Below, piece after piece: positions 37,868 through 47,289 of a stretch of 64,000 nucleotides of DNA; the stretch's first letter is position 1, and the number at the start of each line of letters is the position of its first letter. The translations under genes and the position numbers were made by a program. The notes beneath the pieces were generated by a model. That model searched no databases, was not told the DNA's origin, and was given only the letters and a program-made list of their open reading frames with translations. Location: contig CAINGU010000113.1 of the NCBI GenBank assembly GCA_903848645.1, forward strand, positions 1-64,000, written 5' to 3'. This DNA is from an uncultured cyanobacterium. Its GTDB lineage: Bacteria > Cyanobacteriota > Cyanobacteriia > Cyanobacteriales > Nostocaceae.

Positions 37868-39346
37868 ATGGCTTTTAATTGGTTTCGTCGTCCAAATAAT
37901 GAATCTGCTGATATTCCCCAAACTCCAAGTCAGGAAGAAACACCCGCAGTAGAAGCAACTCAACCAGAAACAACAGTACCAGATACGGCGGACTTGTTGG
38001 CTTTTGCTAAGGCTGCTTATAAGAATATTCAGGAAAAACAACAACTAGAAACAGAATTATCTGTAGCAGTTGAAGAAGAAGAGACTATTACTGAAGAAAT
38101 AGTAGAAACTGAAACAGAGGAAGTAACTGCACCAATAGAAACAGATGCAACTGTAGCAGAAATTACTGAAGATATTGTTAGTGAAACAGAACCAGAAGCA
38201 GCTAATTTATCTTTTTTAGAAAGGGCTGCGGCTCAAAGAGAAGCTAAACAAGAGAAATTAATCGCTAGTGCGATAGAAACCCCCGAACCAGAAGCACCGA
38301 TAACCCCAACAGCACCAGAAGTAGAGATTCCAGACCTAGTATTTGATGATGGGTTTAAGTGGTCAGCAAAGGTTTTAGCCGCCCAAGGGAGAAAAGCCGA
38401 AGATATTTCCATCGAAGAAATTACTTGGTTGAAAAAACTCCGTCAAGGTTTAGATAAAACTCGGCGGAATATTCTTAACCAACTGAAATCAATTGTTGGT
38501 CAAGGTCCTCTGAATCAAGAGGCTGTCAATGAAATTGAATCATTACTTCTACAGGCAGATGTAGGTGTAGAGGCAACTGATTATATTATTAGTGCGCTCC
38601 AGAAGAAATTACTGGCAGAAGTGACTCCCCCAGAACAAGCAATTGCCTATCTCAAAGAAATTATCCGGGATATGCTAGATGCACCCTTGCAAAACAAAGA
38701 AAAACCTAGCTTTGCACCGGAAAAAGACACCCTCACCATTTGGTTAATTACCGGGGTGAATGGGGCTGGGAAAACTACCACCATTGGTAAAATTTCTCAC
38801 CTAGCGCAAAAATCTGGTTATAAATGCTTAATTGGTGCAGCGGATACCTTCCGGGCTGCGGCTGTGGAACAAGTCAAGGTTTGGGGGAATCGCAGCGGTG
38901 TCGAAGTGATCGCCAATCCGGGCAAAAATACAGATCCTGCTGCCGTGGTATTTGATGCGATCGCTGCTGCTCAATCTAGAGAAACCGAACTACTATTAAT
39001 AGATACCGCTGGGAGACTGCAAAATAAGAAAAACTTAATGGACGAACTCAGCAAAATCCGCAAAATCATAGACAAGAAAGCCCCCAACGCCCGCGTAGAA
39101 TCGCTGTTAGTTCTTGATTCTACTTTAGGACAAAATGGACTGCGACAAGCTGAAGTATTTTCCCAAGCTGCCCAACTTAGCGGCGTTGTCTTAACCAAAT
39201 TAGACGGAACAGCTAAAGGAGGTGTCGCCCTTGCTGTTGTCCAGCAATTAGGCTTACCCATTCGTTTCATTGGTGCTGGTGAAGGAATTGAAGATTTGCG
39301 TCCATTTTCTAGCTATGAATTTGTAGAAGCATTATTAAGCGGTTGA
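37868..39346 (+). CDS. ftsY: Signal recognition particle receptor FtsY
   Basis: The 492-residue protein has an acidic, Glu-rich N-terminal A domain (about 1-160; repeated EE/ET/EPEA runs) and a complete NG GTPase domain: GVNGAGKTTTIGKI (G1), ADTFRAAAVEQ, LLIDTAGRLQNKKNL (G3) and LTKLDGTAKGG (G4), ending GEGIEDLRPFSSYEFVEAL. It docks ribosome-SRP complexes at the membrane for co-translational insertion. A domain length is typical of cyanobacteria. Co-directional with nusB. Confidence 0.97.
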   Translation: MAFNWFRRPNNESADIPQTPSQEETPAVEATQPETTVPDTADLLAFAKAAYKNIQEKQQLETELSVAVEEEETITEEIVETETEEVTAPIETDATVAEITEDIVSETEPEAANLSFLERAAAQREAKQEKLIASAIETPEPEAPITPTAPEVEIPDLVFDDGFKWSAKVLAAQGRKAEDISIEEITWLKKLRQGLDKTRRNILNQLKSIVGQGPLNQEAVNEIESLLLQADVGVEATDYIISALQKKLLAEVTPPEQAIAYLKEIIRDMLDAPLQNKEKPSFAPEKDTLTIWLITGVNGAGKTTTIGKISHLAQKSGYKCLIGAADTFRAAAVEQVKVWGNRSGVEVIANPGKNTDPAAVVFDAIAAAQSRETELLLIDTAGRLQNKKNLMDELSKIRKIIDKKAPNARVESLLVLDSTLGQNGLRQAEVFSQAAQLSGVVLTKLDGTAKGGVALAVVQQLGLPIRFIGAGEGIEDLRPFSSYEFVEALLSG

Positions 39347-40109
39347 TATCGTTTTTCTGAGTTCACAATTCCCAAAATTTCATCATTAATCTGAGTAGGG
39401 TGTATTACCTGTCTTGACAGCAAGGTAACTTGTTGTAATTCTGGTAACGCACCCTATATTTTAGTTTAAATTTACTAGGTTGGGTTGACCGAAGGAAACC
39501 CAGCATTTCCGTGAATTCGTTGAGTTCGTCGTCCCTGGTTTGGGGCATTTTCCAGAAAAAAGAGAATTTTTTTCAGAAAAGAAATCTATCTAAGGAAACA
39601 TTTCGATAATTTATGGTATATAGGTTAAATGTTTGTAGTCCATAATAAAACAAGTTTTGATTCAAAGCCGGATAAAAACCATGTTTTGACCAAAAACCCA
39701 ACAACTCAAAAGCTATGAATTAACTCACTGAAAATCTATCTGGTTTTTGGTTTGATGATTACTAATATCTATTCTCTAAGGAATAGAGGTAATTTTGCTA
39801 ACGACAAACTTTTATTTCTCAAGATATATGAAGGGCTAATTCAGTTATGAAAAAATTAGAAGCTGCTAATTAATCATAAAAATTACTGATTGCCAAAGAC
39901 TTATTTTTGACAAGTCAGAAAATTCATAATTGTTGAGAATTAACCATAAAAAATGTCCTGAGTAAAAGCAATACTGAAAAAATTACGTTCAACAGTTATT
40001 CTACTCTTGCTAAAATCACAAATTTCGTTCAATATGATTTAACAATTTATCAAGAAAGAGTATTTATAAAGAATCACACATTTGCTATTCTCAACTGCAA
40101 TATTAACCT
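39347..40109. other. 763-bp gene-free, AT-rich region before the PP2C gene
   Basis: No convincing protein-coding frame was found. It holds an imperfect inverted GGGTG...ACGCACCCT element (39391-39456) just after ftsY and a GGTTGGGTTGACCGAAGGAAACCC repeat (39476-39503, second copy at 43985). About 550 bp of very AT-rich sequence then runs up to the GTG start of the phosphatase gene. This length would accommodate a long 5' leader, a small RNA or a regulatory region; the sequence alone does not decide. Confidence 0.5.
39476..39503. repeat. Dispersed repeat GGTTGGGTTGACNNAAGGAAACCCA, copy A
   Basis: TAGGTTGGGTTGACC with GAAGGAAACCCAGC contains short GGGTT/AACCC arms. A close copy lies at 43985-44013, downstream of the dynamin-like gene. 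Both follow stop codons of plus-strand genes, consistent with a palindromic intergenic repeat. Confidence 0.6.
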
Positions 40110-41498
40110 GTGTCACAATTTCCCCCTCATCCTACTGATAGTAATAGCAGCGCCACAACAGATGTCACTCCTGTGGTGGCGCTGAAAGAACTTGTGGCCA
40201 GGCTGCATCGAGAACAAAATAAAATTCAAGACTTATTGAGTTCTTTAGGGTTTGCCCTCAGAAGCTTTAATAATTTAAATCAGTTTTTGGAATTGATTCC
40301 CCTCATGGCTACAAGGGTAACAGATGCCGAAGGTAGCGCACTTTTTCTTTATAAACCCAATGGACAAATTAGATTAGAACAACTGCATTGGCAAGATACT
40401 CAGCAAAAAAAAAATATTAGAAAAGCCCTAGAAACCGCTAGTAGTCAAATTACTCTTTTACCTAATTCCGTTTCTCCGACGATATCCACGGGGATTTTAG
40501 ATGAACAAATGCACCGTTATTTGGGTTCAGATGTCCAAATCTTTGGTACAGCTATTTTAGTTAAGCATACAGAACGGGGTTGGCTGTATGTGTTGAGTCG
40601 TGATCCAGAATATAGTTGGACAGAAACTAGACAGAAATTAGTGCGGTTAGTAGCAGACCAAACAGCAGTGGCCATTGAAAATGATGAACTAGCTGTAGAA
40701 TTAAGAAAAAAAGAACGTTTAGATCAAGAATTAGAAATTGGTGCAGAAATTCAACGCCGACTTTTACCGCGTCAATGTCCAAATATTCCGGGTTTATCTC
40801 TAGCAGCACGATGTAAACCTGCTAATCGTGTAGGTGGTGACTACTATGATTTTATTCCCACTAATCAAAACCAGTTAAAATCCAACTTACAAGAATCTAG
40901 AGAAAATGCTAGTTGGGGTTTGGTAATTGGGGATGTTATGGGTAAAGGTGTTCCCGCTGGTTTAATTATGACGATGTTGCGGGGAATGCTCCGAGGTGAA
41001 GTATTACATGGTAACTCCCCTGCCGGAATTTTACAAAATTTGAATCGCGTTATGTATGCGGATTTGGATAATTCCCACCGCTTTGTAACTATGTTTTATT
41101 CTGAATATGACCCACAAACACGGATTTTATCTTATAGTAATGCAGCCCATAATCCGCCTTTGTGGTGGCACGCAGCGACAAAAACTGTGAGCCGTTTGGA
41201 TACATTGGGGGGGATGTTAATTGGTTTAGATGCTAATAGCGAATATGAAGATGCTCAAGCTCAGTTAGAAGTTGGGGATACAGTTATTTATTATACTGAT
41301 GGTTTGACGGATGCGGCGGCGGCTGGTGGCGATCGCTTTGATGAGGATAATTTTGTTACATCTTTCCGAACAGCTTGTAAGTATTGCAATAGTCCCCAGG
41401 AAATTGTGGAATATCTATTTGATCAAGTTGAGCAATTCATTGGTTCTGATAGGCAAAATACTGATGATATGACGTTGGTGGTTTTGCAGATTGTGTGA
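40110..41498 (+). CDS. GAF-domain PP2C (SpoIIE/RsbU-type) serine phosphatase
   Basis: The 462-residue protein starts at GTG. A coiled N-terminal helix leads into a GAF domain (about 55-190; LELIPLMATRVTDAEGSALFLY). A linker (KERLDQELEIGAEIQRRLLP) then precedes the PP2C phosphatase domain with ANRVGGDYYDF, VIGDVMGKGVPAGLIMTMLRGMLR, SYSNAAHNPPLWW and YYTDGLTDAA. Metal-binding Asp residues are intact. Such enzymes dephosphorylate anti-sigma-factor antagonists in partner-switching pathways; no partner genes are adjacent. Unusually long (763-bp) gene-free upstream region. Confidence 0.92.
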   Translation: MSQFPPHPTDSNSSATTDVTPVVALKELVARLHREQNKIQDLLSSLGFALRSFNNLNQFLELIPLMATRVTDAEGSALFLYKPNGQIRLEQLHWQDTQQKKNIRKALETASSQITLLPNSVSPTISTGILDEQMHRYLGSDVQIFGTAILVKHTERGWLYVLSRDPEYSWTETRQKLVRLVADQTAVAIENDELAVELRKKERLDQELEIGAEIQRRLLPRQCPNIPGLSLAARCKPANRVGGDYYDFIPTNQNQLKSNLQESRENASWGLVIGDVMGKGVPAGLIMTMLRGMLRGEVLHGNSPAGILQNLNRVMYADLDNSHRFVTMFYSEYDPQTRILSYSNAAHNPPLWWHAATKTVSRLDTLGGMLIGLDANSEYEDAQAQLEVGDTVIYYTDGLTDAAAAGGDRFDEDNFVTSFRTACKYCNSPQEIVEYLFDQVEQFIGSDRQNTDDMTLVVLQIV

Positions 41499-41622
41499 TT
41501 GGTTTCAGTGATTTCACAGTAATAATACGGTGTCTATCTTGCCTGAGATAATTTATTTTTAGTATATAGATAGAAATAAACGCATCTAAATTAGAAACCT
41601 TTCCTACCAGCATCAACAAACT

Positions 41623-43977
41623 ATGTCTTCAGAACAATTCCAAGCTGCACACAGCAATATTTACAACCTGGGTACACACCTATTACAGTATCTTCACGAA
41701 ATTCGCCAAAGTCGTCTTAGTGAAGGTGATGATACTAAAGGTTTGGAGAGTGTTGAGAATGACATTACCACAGCTTTAACCGCATTGGAGAAACAGAAAT
41801 ATCAGGTTGCGGTTATTGCAGCCATGAAAGCGGGTAAGAGTACCTTTCTTAATTCCATCATTGGTGTAGATGTTTTAGCTAGTGAAACCGCAGCTTGTAC
41901 TATCTGCCGTACAGATGTACTTCATATTCCTGCTGGTCAAGTTCCCAGACTGTTAGAATATCGAGAAGGAGAAAGAAAACCTGTTGTTATTGCTAAAGGT
42001 AATGAAGGTGAAATTCAGCAGAAGTTTTTAGTGAGAACCCGTGAAATTAGAGAAACGGGAAATCCTGATAATACTATACGTTTTGAAATAGAACATCCCA
42101 TTGAAGCAATTAACGGACTTTCTTCGCTTGCAGGTTTTACCCTAGTTGACACACCTGGACCAAATGAATGGGAATCTGCTCAATTTAACACAGTAGCACT
42201 CAAGCAAACTGCCCTAGAAGCGTTAAGAACCTGCAATGCAATTTTGTTTGTTTTAAATTACGCTTCTTACAAAGATAATGCTGTTGCTGAATTGTTTAAG
42301 GATGTAGTAGAGAATCGCAAGGAAATCTTAGAATCTGAAAAAGGTAAAATTTACTTTATTCTCAACAAAGTTGATCAAAAAACTGAAAGAGATAGAGAAA
42401 TTGCTGAAGTAATTCAAGATTTAGAACGAGAATTATCCAGTTTTGGTTTTCCTAATCCCATTATTTATCCAGCAAGTTCTAGACAAGGACTTTTAGCCAA
42501 GTTAATTCAACAAGAAAAAGCAACAGAAAGCCAGATAAAGGATTTTGAAAATTTCTTCAGTGCCAAATATGCTGAAAGAGATTCTAGAGGAAGAAAGGTA
42601 ATTCCTTTACCAGAAGAAATAGCACCAAAGGCTTTAATAGATAGTGGTATTCCTGCTATTCAAGAAACAGTAATTGAAACTATCACTAAAAATGCAGGTT
42701 GGAATCTTTTAAATGATGCTTTAGCAAAAATAGATAAAGCTGCAAAATCAATTGAAGATACTCTCAACACAAAAATTAGTGGTTGGGAAATGGATGTTAC
42801 AGCCTTAAAACAGAAAATTGAAGAATACAAAAAGCGTTCTGATAATGCCAGTATTAAGGTAGAAGATGTAAAAAAGTCAGTAGATAGGCAAAAACAAATA
42901 CTTATCAGTGGTTTTAGCCAAGGGATTGATATTTTTGCTAAAGGAACAAAAGCCGAAATTCAAGATCAAATTGACCAAATTGCTGAATCTAAATCTGCCA
43001 AATCCTCTGGTTCAAAACAAGTGAAAGCTAATACTTCACGAGTCATAAAATCAGATACAAATGTTGATTGGGGGGATATTGGAGATATTGTAGCCGATGT
43101 TGGTGGCGGTATTCTAGATTTTTTTAGCAAAGGCTTGGGCAACATATTTAGGGTAGGTGTCAAAGGAGGTACATCTTTAATTAAATCTCTTTCTAAATCC
43201 GCACCTGATGTCTTTGATACCTCTGATTCTTTTATTGATGAAAGTCAGAAAAATTCTGATCCATACATAATCAAAGTCAAAAATAAAAAAGATGCTCAAA
43301 AAATTAGCAACACTATCAATGAATTTTGTAGTCCTTTGATTCAAAGTTTTTGGTTAGATACTCAAGACACATTAGTTAGAGACGGTACTAAAATTCGTGA
43401 AAAATTAGCTCTCAAAATCCAAGGTGATATTCAACAGATATCAGATGAACTATCTGATTATTTAGGTAAAGCTTTGCAAGTTGAATTAAACGTTAATCCC
43501 ATTCAGTTCCCCAAGTTTGAATTTAAAGGAATTGATGCGAATGTTAAAAAACAACAAGAAGTGTTTACTAGGACAAAAACAGAAGAAAAGAAAAAGAGTG
43601 GTTGCTGTTCTTCTAGTGAAGTCTATTATGTAGATGTTGAATATCAAGAAAAGCAAGAATTTTATGAAATAGATTTACGCCAAACAACAGAGTTAATTAA
43701 TTTGAAAATAGATGAACAGGTTTCAAGAAATAGAGAGTTGTTACAAAGAGTCATTGAAAAACAGATTGCAGATGATTTCAAAAAAGCAGAAAAACAAATC
43801 AATGATTACATCAAAAAATTCCAAGATGATTTTGATAGTCTGCTAAAAGAACGGGAGACAAAACAAACAGAATCAGATAATATTCGTACAATGCTCAATT
43901 TACAAAAAGATAAACTGAATGAATATCTACAGGAATTAAAATCAATTCGTGAATCTCTGAACACTTGGAAAGCATAA
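41623..43977 (+). CDS. Dynamin-like large GTPase
   Basis: The 784-residue protein has an N-terminal dynamin-type GTPase domain: P-loop VIAAMKAGKSTFLNSIIG (about 65-82), switch-I threonines in ETAACTICRTD, G3 LVDTPGPNEWES and G4 FILNKVDQKTE. Long helical segments and coiled coils follow (about 370-450 and 690-780), with a short Gly/hydrophobic region near 495-530 that could insert in membrane and a CCSSSEVYYVDVEY hairpin. Bacterial dynamins remodel or protect membranes, and some act in phage resistance. There is no second dynamin gene beside it, so it would function alone. Coding DNA is AT-rich. Confidence 0.85.
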   Translation: MSSEQFQAAHSNIYNLGTHLLQYLHEIRQSRLSEGDDTKGLESVENDITTALTALEKQKYQVAVIAAMKAGKSTFLNSIIGVDVLASETAACTICRTDVLHIPAGQVPRLLEYREGERKPVVIAKGNEGEIQQKFLVRTREIRETGNPDNTIRFEIEHPIEAINGLSSLAGFTLVDTPGPNEWESAQFNTVALKQTALEALRTCNAILFVLNYASYKDNAVAELFKDVVENRKEILESEKGKIYFILNKVDQKTERDREIAEVIQDLERELSSFGFPNPIIYPASSRQGLLAKLIQQEKATESQIKDFENFFSAKYAERDSRGRKVIPLPEEIAPKALIDSGIPAIQETVIETITKNAGWNLLNDALAKIDKAAKSIEDTLNTKISGWEMDVTALKQKIEEYKKRSDNASIKVEDVKKSVDRQKQILISGFSQGIDIFAKGTKAEIQDQIDQIAESKSAKSSGSKQVKANTSRVIKSDTNVDWGDIGDIVADVGGGILDFFSKGLGNIFRVGVKGGTSLIKSLSKSAPDVFDTSDSFIDESQKNSDPYIIKVKNKKDAQKISNTINEFCSPLIQSFWLDTQDTLVRDGTKIREKLALKIQGDIQQISDELSDYLGKALQVELNVNPIQFPKFEFKGIDANVKKQQEVFTRTKTEEKKKSGCCSSSEVYYVDVEYQEKQEFYEIDLRQTTELINLKIDEQVSRNRELLQRVIEKQIADDFKKAEKQINDYIKKFQDDFDSLLKERETKQTESDNIRTMLNLQKDKLNEYLQELKSIRESLNTWKA

Positions 43978-43984
43978 ATTTTAT

Positions 43985-44013
43985 GTAGGTTGGGTTGACG
44001 CAAGGAAACCCAA
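43985..44013. repeat. Dispersed repeat GGTTGGGTTGACNNAAGGAAACCCA, copy B
   Basis: TAGGTTGGGTTGACGC and AAGGAAACCCAACA match the copy at 39476-39503 and lie 8 bp after the dynamin-like gene stop. The GTTGGGTT and AACCCAAC arms can pair. Confidence 0.6.
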
Positions 44014-44120
44014 CAATAATCAATAACAGCGTAACGTAGAATTAATGATAATAAATAATTCAGGGAAAATGGAAATGCTTATAATGTAGAAATAGTGGAT
44101 TACCATTAGGAAAAAATGTC

Positions 44121-44378
44121 ATGGAAAACAACTTACTACATAATCCCCATGCTGGTGAAATTTTAAAATATGAATTTTTAGAAGAACTAGACATCAGAGA
44201 AAATACTTTAGCTGTTAATTTAGGTTTAACTTATCCTACTATTCAAGGAATTATTACAGGTAAACTTAAAATGACAGCAGATATAGATTTACGCCTTTGT
44301 CGCTATTTTAGACTTTCAGATGGTTATTTTTTAAGATTGCAAAATGCTTATGAAATAATGGCAGCAAAAAGTTTCTGA
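44121..44378 (+). CDS. HigA-type XRE-family antitoxin, apparently orphan
   Basis: The 85-residue protein has the HigA pattern: NPHAGEILKYEFLEELDIRENTLAVNLGLTYPTIQGIITGKLKMTADIDLRLCRYF (split at the turn between NLGLTYP and TIQGII), followed by DGYFLRLQNAYE. This matches the VapI/HigA clade that binds its own operator and neutralises HigB. The 143 bp upstream contain no HigB toxin frame and the downstream region holds only a broken fragment. It is therefore an orphan antitoxin or a repurposed regulator. Confidence 0.85.
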   Translation: MENNLLHNPHAGEILKYEFLEELDIRENTLAVNLGLTYPTIQGIITGKLKMTADIDLRLCRYFRLSDGYFLRLQNAYEIMAAKSF

Positions 44379-44387
44379 TGGTTCGGC

Positions 44388-44598
44388 ATTATGCCGTCGC
44401 CCGTTGTGGCAGTGAGTTTTCAGTGCGCTTGAACCTGTTAAGTGCCGCACTGAACCCATCGTGAAAGATTTGGGTGTCTTCCTTGATGCTGAAAAATTAG
44501 CGAGTAAACCAGTTAAACTAATCAGAATGCGAGTAGCAGCCAAGGCAGTAAAGCTCTTATTCAGGCAACTGATTTTGTCAAAAAAACTTGTAGAGTGA
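44388..44598 (+). pseudogene. Unassigned coding remnant between HigA-like and aminotransferase genes
   Basis: Two short frames without good starts are visible. One encodes RHYAVARCGSEFSVRLNLL... and ends near 44463. The other is open from about 44416 to 44598 and encodes VKDLGVFLDAEKLASKPVKL... The patch is richer in GC than its flanks. It looks like the end of a decayed gene, possibly from a mobile element or a lost toxin, but I cannot name the family. Confidence 0.3.
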
Positions 44599-44625
44599 AA
44601 TTTTCAACTAGGATAGAACACACAG

Positions 44626-45777
44626 ATGGAAGATAAATTGATGCTGATGATTCCTGGGCCTACCCCAGTCCCAGAAGCCGCTTTACTAGCACTAGCCAAG
44701 CACCCCATTGGCCACCGCAGCGGTGAGTTTAGTAGCATGATGGCAGAGGTGACAGAAAACCTCAAATGGCTACATCAAACCACAAGTGATGTATTAATGT
44801 TAAACGTCAGCGGTACTGGTGCTGTAGAAGCGGGAATCATTAATTTCCTTTCTCCAGGCGATCGCATTTTAGTCGGTTCTAATGGTAAATTCGGTGAACG
44901 TTGGGTAGAAGTGGGTCAAGCTTTTGGCTTAAATGTGGAAACTGTCACCGCAGAATGGGGACAACCTTTAGACCCAGCGGCATTTGCAGCCAAACTCCAA
45001 GCTGATACCAACAAAGAAATCAAAGCTGTCATTATCACCCACAGCGAAACCTCAACCGGTGTCATTAATGACCTAGAAGCTATCAACAGCCACGTTAAGG
45101 AACATGGCGAGGCTTTAATCATTGTGGATGCTGTCACCAGTTTAGGGGCTTATAACGTCCCTGTAGATGCTTGGGGACTAGATGTAGTCGCTTCCGGTTC
45201 ACAAAAAGGCTACATGATTCCTCCCGGTTTAGGATTTGTCTCCGTTAGTCCTAAAGCCTGGGAAGCCTACAAAACCGCGAAATTACCCAAGTATTATTTA
45301 GATTTAGGTAAATATCGCAAAGCTACCGCTAAAAATACCACTCCCTTTACTCCTCCTGTCAACTTAATGGTGGCATTACACACCACCTTGGGAATGATGA
45401 AGAGGGAAGGATTGGAATCCATCTTTACCCGTCATGAACGCCAAAAAAATGCTACCCGTGCGGCGATGAAGGCGTTAAATTTATCATTGTTTGCGGCTGA
45501 TGAATGTGCAAGTCCGGCCATTACCGCTGTAGCCACCCCAGGCATCGAAACCGATAAAATTCGCTCTTTGATGAAAAAACGATTTGATATTGCTTTAGCC
45601 GGCGGACAAGACCATCTGAGTAATAAAATTTTCCGCATAGGTCACTTGGGTTTTGTCAGCGATAGAGATATCCTTAGCTGTATCGCTTCCCTAGAAGTCG
45701 TCCTGCCACAAGTTGGTCATGAAAACTTCACCTCTGGTGCTGGTATAGCCGCAGCCGCAAAGGTTTTTGCCCAATAG
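44626..45777 (+). CDS. PLP-dependent alanine-glyoxylate/serine-type aminotransferase
   Basis: The 383-residue class V aminotransferase shows MIPGPTPVPEAALLALAKHPIGHRS at the N-terminus (split after ALAKHP in family logos), the SGTGAVEAGI cofactor loop, DAVTSLGA with the PLP-binding Asp, and SGSQKGYMIPPGLGF with the Schiff-base Lys. Homologues are alanine-glyoxylate or serine-glyoxylate transaminases linked to photorespiration; the cyanobacterial orthologue has often been labelled 'soluble hydrogenase 42 kDa subunit', a historical name. Full length. Followed by dense heptamer repeats. Confidence 0.92.
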   Translation: MEDKLMLMIPGPTPVPEAALLALAKHPIGHRSGEFSSMMAEVTENLKWLHQTTSDVLMLNVSGTGAVEAGIINFLSPGDRILVGSNGKFGERWVEVGQAFGLNVETVTAEWGQPLDPAAFAAKLQADTNKEIKAVIITHSETSTGVINDLEAINSHVKEHGEALIIVDAVTSLGAYNVPVDAWGLDVVASGSQKGYMIPPGLGFVSVSPKAWEAYKTAKLPKYYLDLGKYRKATAKNTTPFTPPVNLMVALHTTLGMMKREGLESIFTRHERQKNATRAAMKALNLSLFAADECASPAITAVATPGIETDKIRSLMKKRFDIALAGGQDHLSNKIFRIGHLGFVSDRDILSCIASLEVVLPQVGHENFTSGAGIAAAAKVFAQ

Positions 45778-45787
45778 TCAATAGGCT

Positions 45788-45954
45788 GGTAATGGGTAAT
45801 AGGTAATAGGTAATGGGTAATGGGTAATGGGTAATGGGTAATGGGTAATGGGTAATAGGTAATGGGTAATGGGTAATGGGTAAAATTCTTTCCCCCTGCC
45901 CCCTGCTCCCTGCTCCCTGCCCCCTGCTCCCTGCCCCCTGCTCCCTGCCTCTTG
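45788..45954. repeat. Two adjacent heptamer tandem arrays, (GGGTAAT)n and (CCCTGCY)n
   Basis: From about 45790 to 45880 the heptamer GGTAATG/GGTAATA is repeated about 13 times with single-base variants. From about 45892 to 45954 CCCCCTG/CTCCCTG heptamers are repeated about eight times. These are STRR-type repeats lying between convergent genes. The array is too regular and too short in unit to be CRISPR. Confidence 0.9.
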
Positions 45955-45955
45955 C

Positions 45956-46147
45956 CTATGCAGTTTCTAGCCAATCATAAATTTGTTCTAACTGTTCTAG
46001 AGTAATTAATCCATACTGCCAAAGAGTCATGGTTAAAGAACCAGGATCTTGATCACGGTTACGCAATGCGACAGCTAGAGAAGCGGCAGAAATTGCCAAA
46101 TCTTCCTGGAGAAAACTAATTAGTCGAGAATATCTTGATGGTGTCAT
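45956..46147 (-). CDS. DUF2949 family small cyanobacterial protein
   Basis: The start at 46147 is set by a near-perfect Shine-Dalgarno (AAGGAGGTG) 8 nt upstream. The longer open frame to 46231 would translate that site as protein and is rejected. The resulting 63-residue product begins MTPSRYSRLISFLQEDL and continues with AISAASLAVALRNRDQDPG and LWQYGLITLEQLEQIYDWLE. This pattern is characteristic of DUF2949, a family confined to cyanobacteria with no known function. It is convergent with the aminotransferase gene, the tandem repeats lying between them. Confidence 0.85.
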   Translation of the reverse strand: MTPSRYSRLISFLQEDLAISAASLAVALRNRDQDPGSLTMTLWQYGLITLEQLEQIYDWLETA

Positions 46148-46622
46148 TTGTATCTCACCTCCTTGAGGAGAATGTATGATCATAGATTGCTTATCCATTT
46201 TGTGAGTATTGTATAGTATTTTATTTGTCACTTTGCTCTATGCAGATCAAGAGTTAGAATTTATATAGAAAAACATTACATCTTTCCATATAACCCTTTG
46301 CTAAAGCCCTAAGCTAACTAAATGTACTAATAATCTGAAGTGGCTATTTTAACTGGAAAAAATTAAAACTAGATGTTATTCAGGCTACTGCTAAATACTA
46401 ACCTCTTCACTACTATTTATGCTAGGTTACGTAATAGTTTTTTTGAAAAAATAATTCTGTATCTGGTAATAATGCAGAATCAAGACTCATGCTATTTTTA
46501 GATCAAATCATTGTTCAAAAATCTTGATCCTATAGCAAAATTCAGAATTCAGGAGTAAAAGTCTTTTTTTGTATGGCTTTTACCACAAATTTCCTATTTC
46601 ATTCCCGTGCATATCGCTATAT
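46148..46622. other. 475-bp gene-free region
   Basis: No coding frame is supported. It contains the leader of the DUF2949 gene at its left end. At 46540-46622 there is a dispersed repeat similar to 3180-3255 (shared blocks TGTATGGCTTTTA and a terminal CGCTATA). Otherwise AT-rich unassigned sequence. Confidence 0.45.
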
Positions 46623-47150
46623 TTACTGAGGAGTTTCAGGTTTCGAGAAATCAATTTTGATTTTATCTCCTATCTGTAAACCTAGTTCTGCGGCTAATCC
46701 TGACCTCAGTTCAATAACTTTATCTATAGGTACATTCGGACCATAGGTAGAACAAGGTTCTTGAACACAGGAGGGAGCAGATGCTTGTATATACTTAACT
46801 ATACCTTGCTCAAGAAACACCATATCTAATGCAACAGGTACATTCTTCATCCAAAATTTTACCGGTTGTGCTGAGGGAAAAACAAACAGCATTCCTCGGT
46901 TATCTGGTAAAGCTGGTCTATACATCAAACCCTTTTGCTGCTGTTCTGGTGTTTGTGCTACTTCTAGCTGAATTTCTATATTTTTAGGAAGAGTAGCCAT
47001 TGCTGAAACTAGCAGATTTTGACCAGCATTTACTGGTGTTTGGGTTGACGCTTCTGGTGTCATAGTGGGAGATTGAGCCGTTGTGGGTGGTGAACAGCCT
47101 ATCAGGAAAATACTGAGTAATATTGAACATAAACTTAGCCAATAAATCAT
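46623..47150 (-). CDS. DUF192 lipoprotein
   Basis: The 175-residue product has a lipoprotein signal (SILLSIFLIGCSPP, Cys19) and a DUF192 domain at about 55-170: LEVAQTPEQQQKGLMYRPALPDNRGMLFVF, VKFWMKNVPVALDMVFL, and a conserved Cys pair in SAPSCVQEPC (blocks split here at the PALP and VFP turns). The family is common as small exported proteins of unknown function. Full length. Monocistronic, 139 bp upstream of it lies the response regulator gene end. Confidence 0.9.
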   Translation of the reverse strand: MIYWLSLCSILLSIFLIGCSPPTTAQSPTMTPEASTQTPVNAGQNLLVSAMATLPKNIEIQLEVAQTPEQQQKGLMYRPALPDNRGMLFVFPSAQPVKFWMKNVPVALDMVFLEQGIVKYIQASAPSCVQEPCSTYGPNVPIDKVIELRSGLAAELGLQIGDKIKIDFSKPETPQ

Positions 47151-47289
47151 AAGTGATACCGAGAATAGGGAATAGCCAATTGAAAATTAGTTTATGTACC
47201 GCAATTTAGATTTTGACTATTCTACTTAATTTCTGCAAAATTGCCCACAAATTTAGATTTTATTTGTGATTATTTCTCTTTTGAGGATT

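Noticed and set aside
45788-45954. Tandem repeats considered as a CRISPR array
   Set aside because: The unit is 7 bp with no unique spacers, and no cas genes are near. It is an STRR array.
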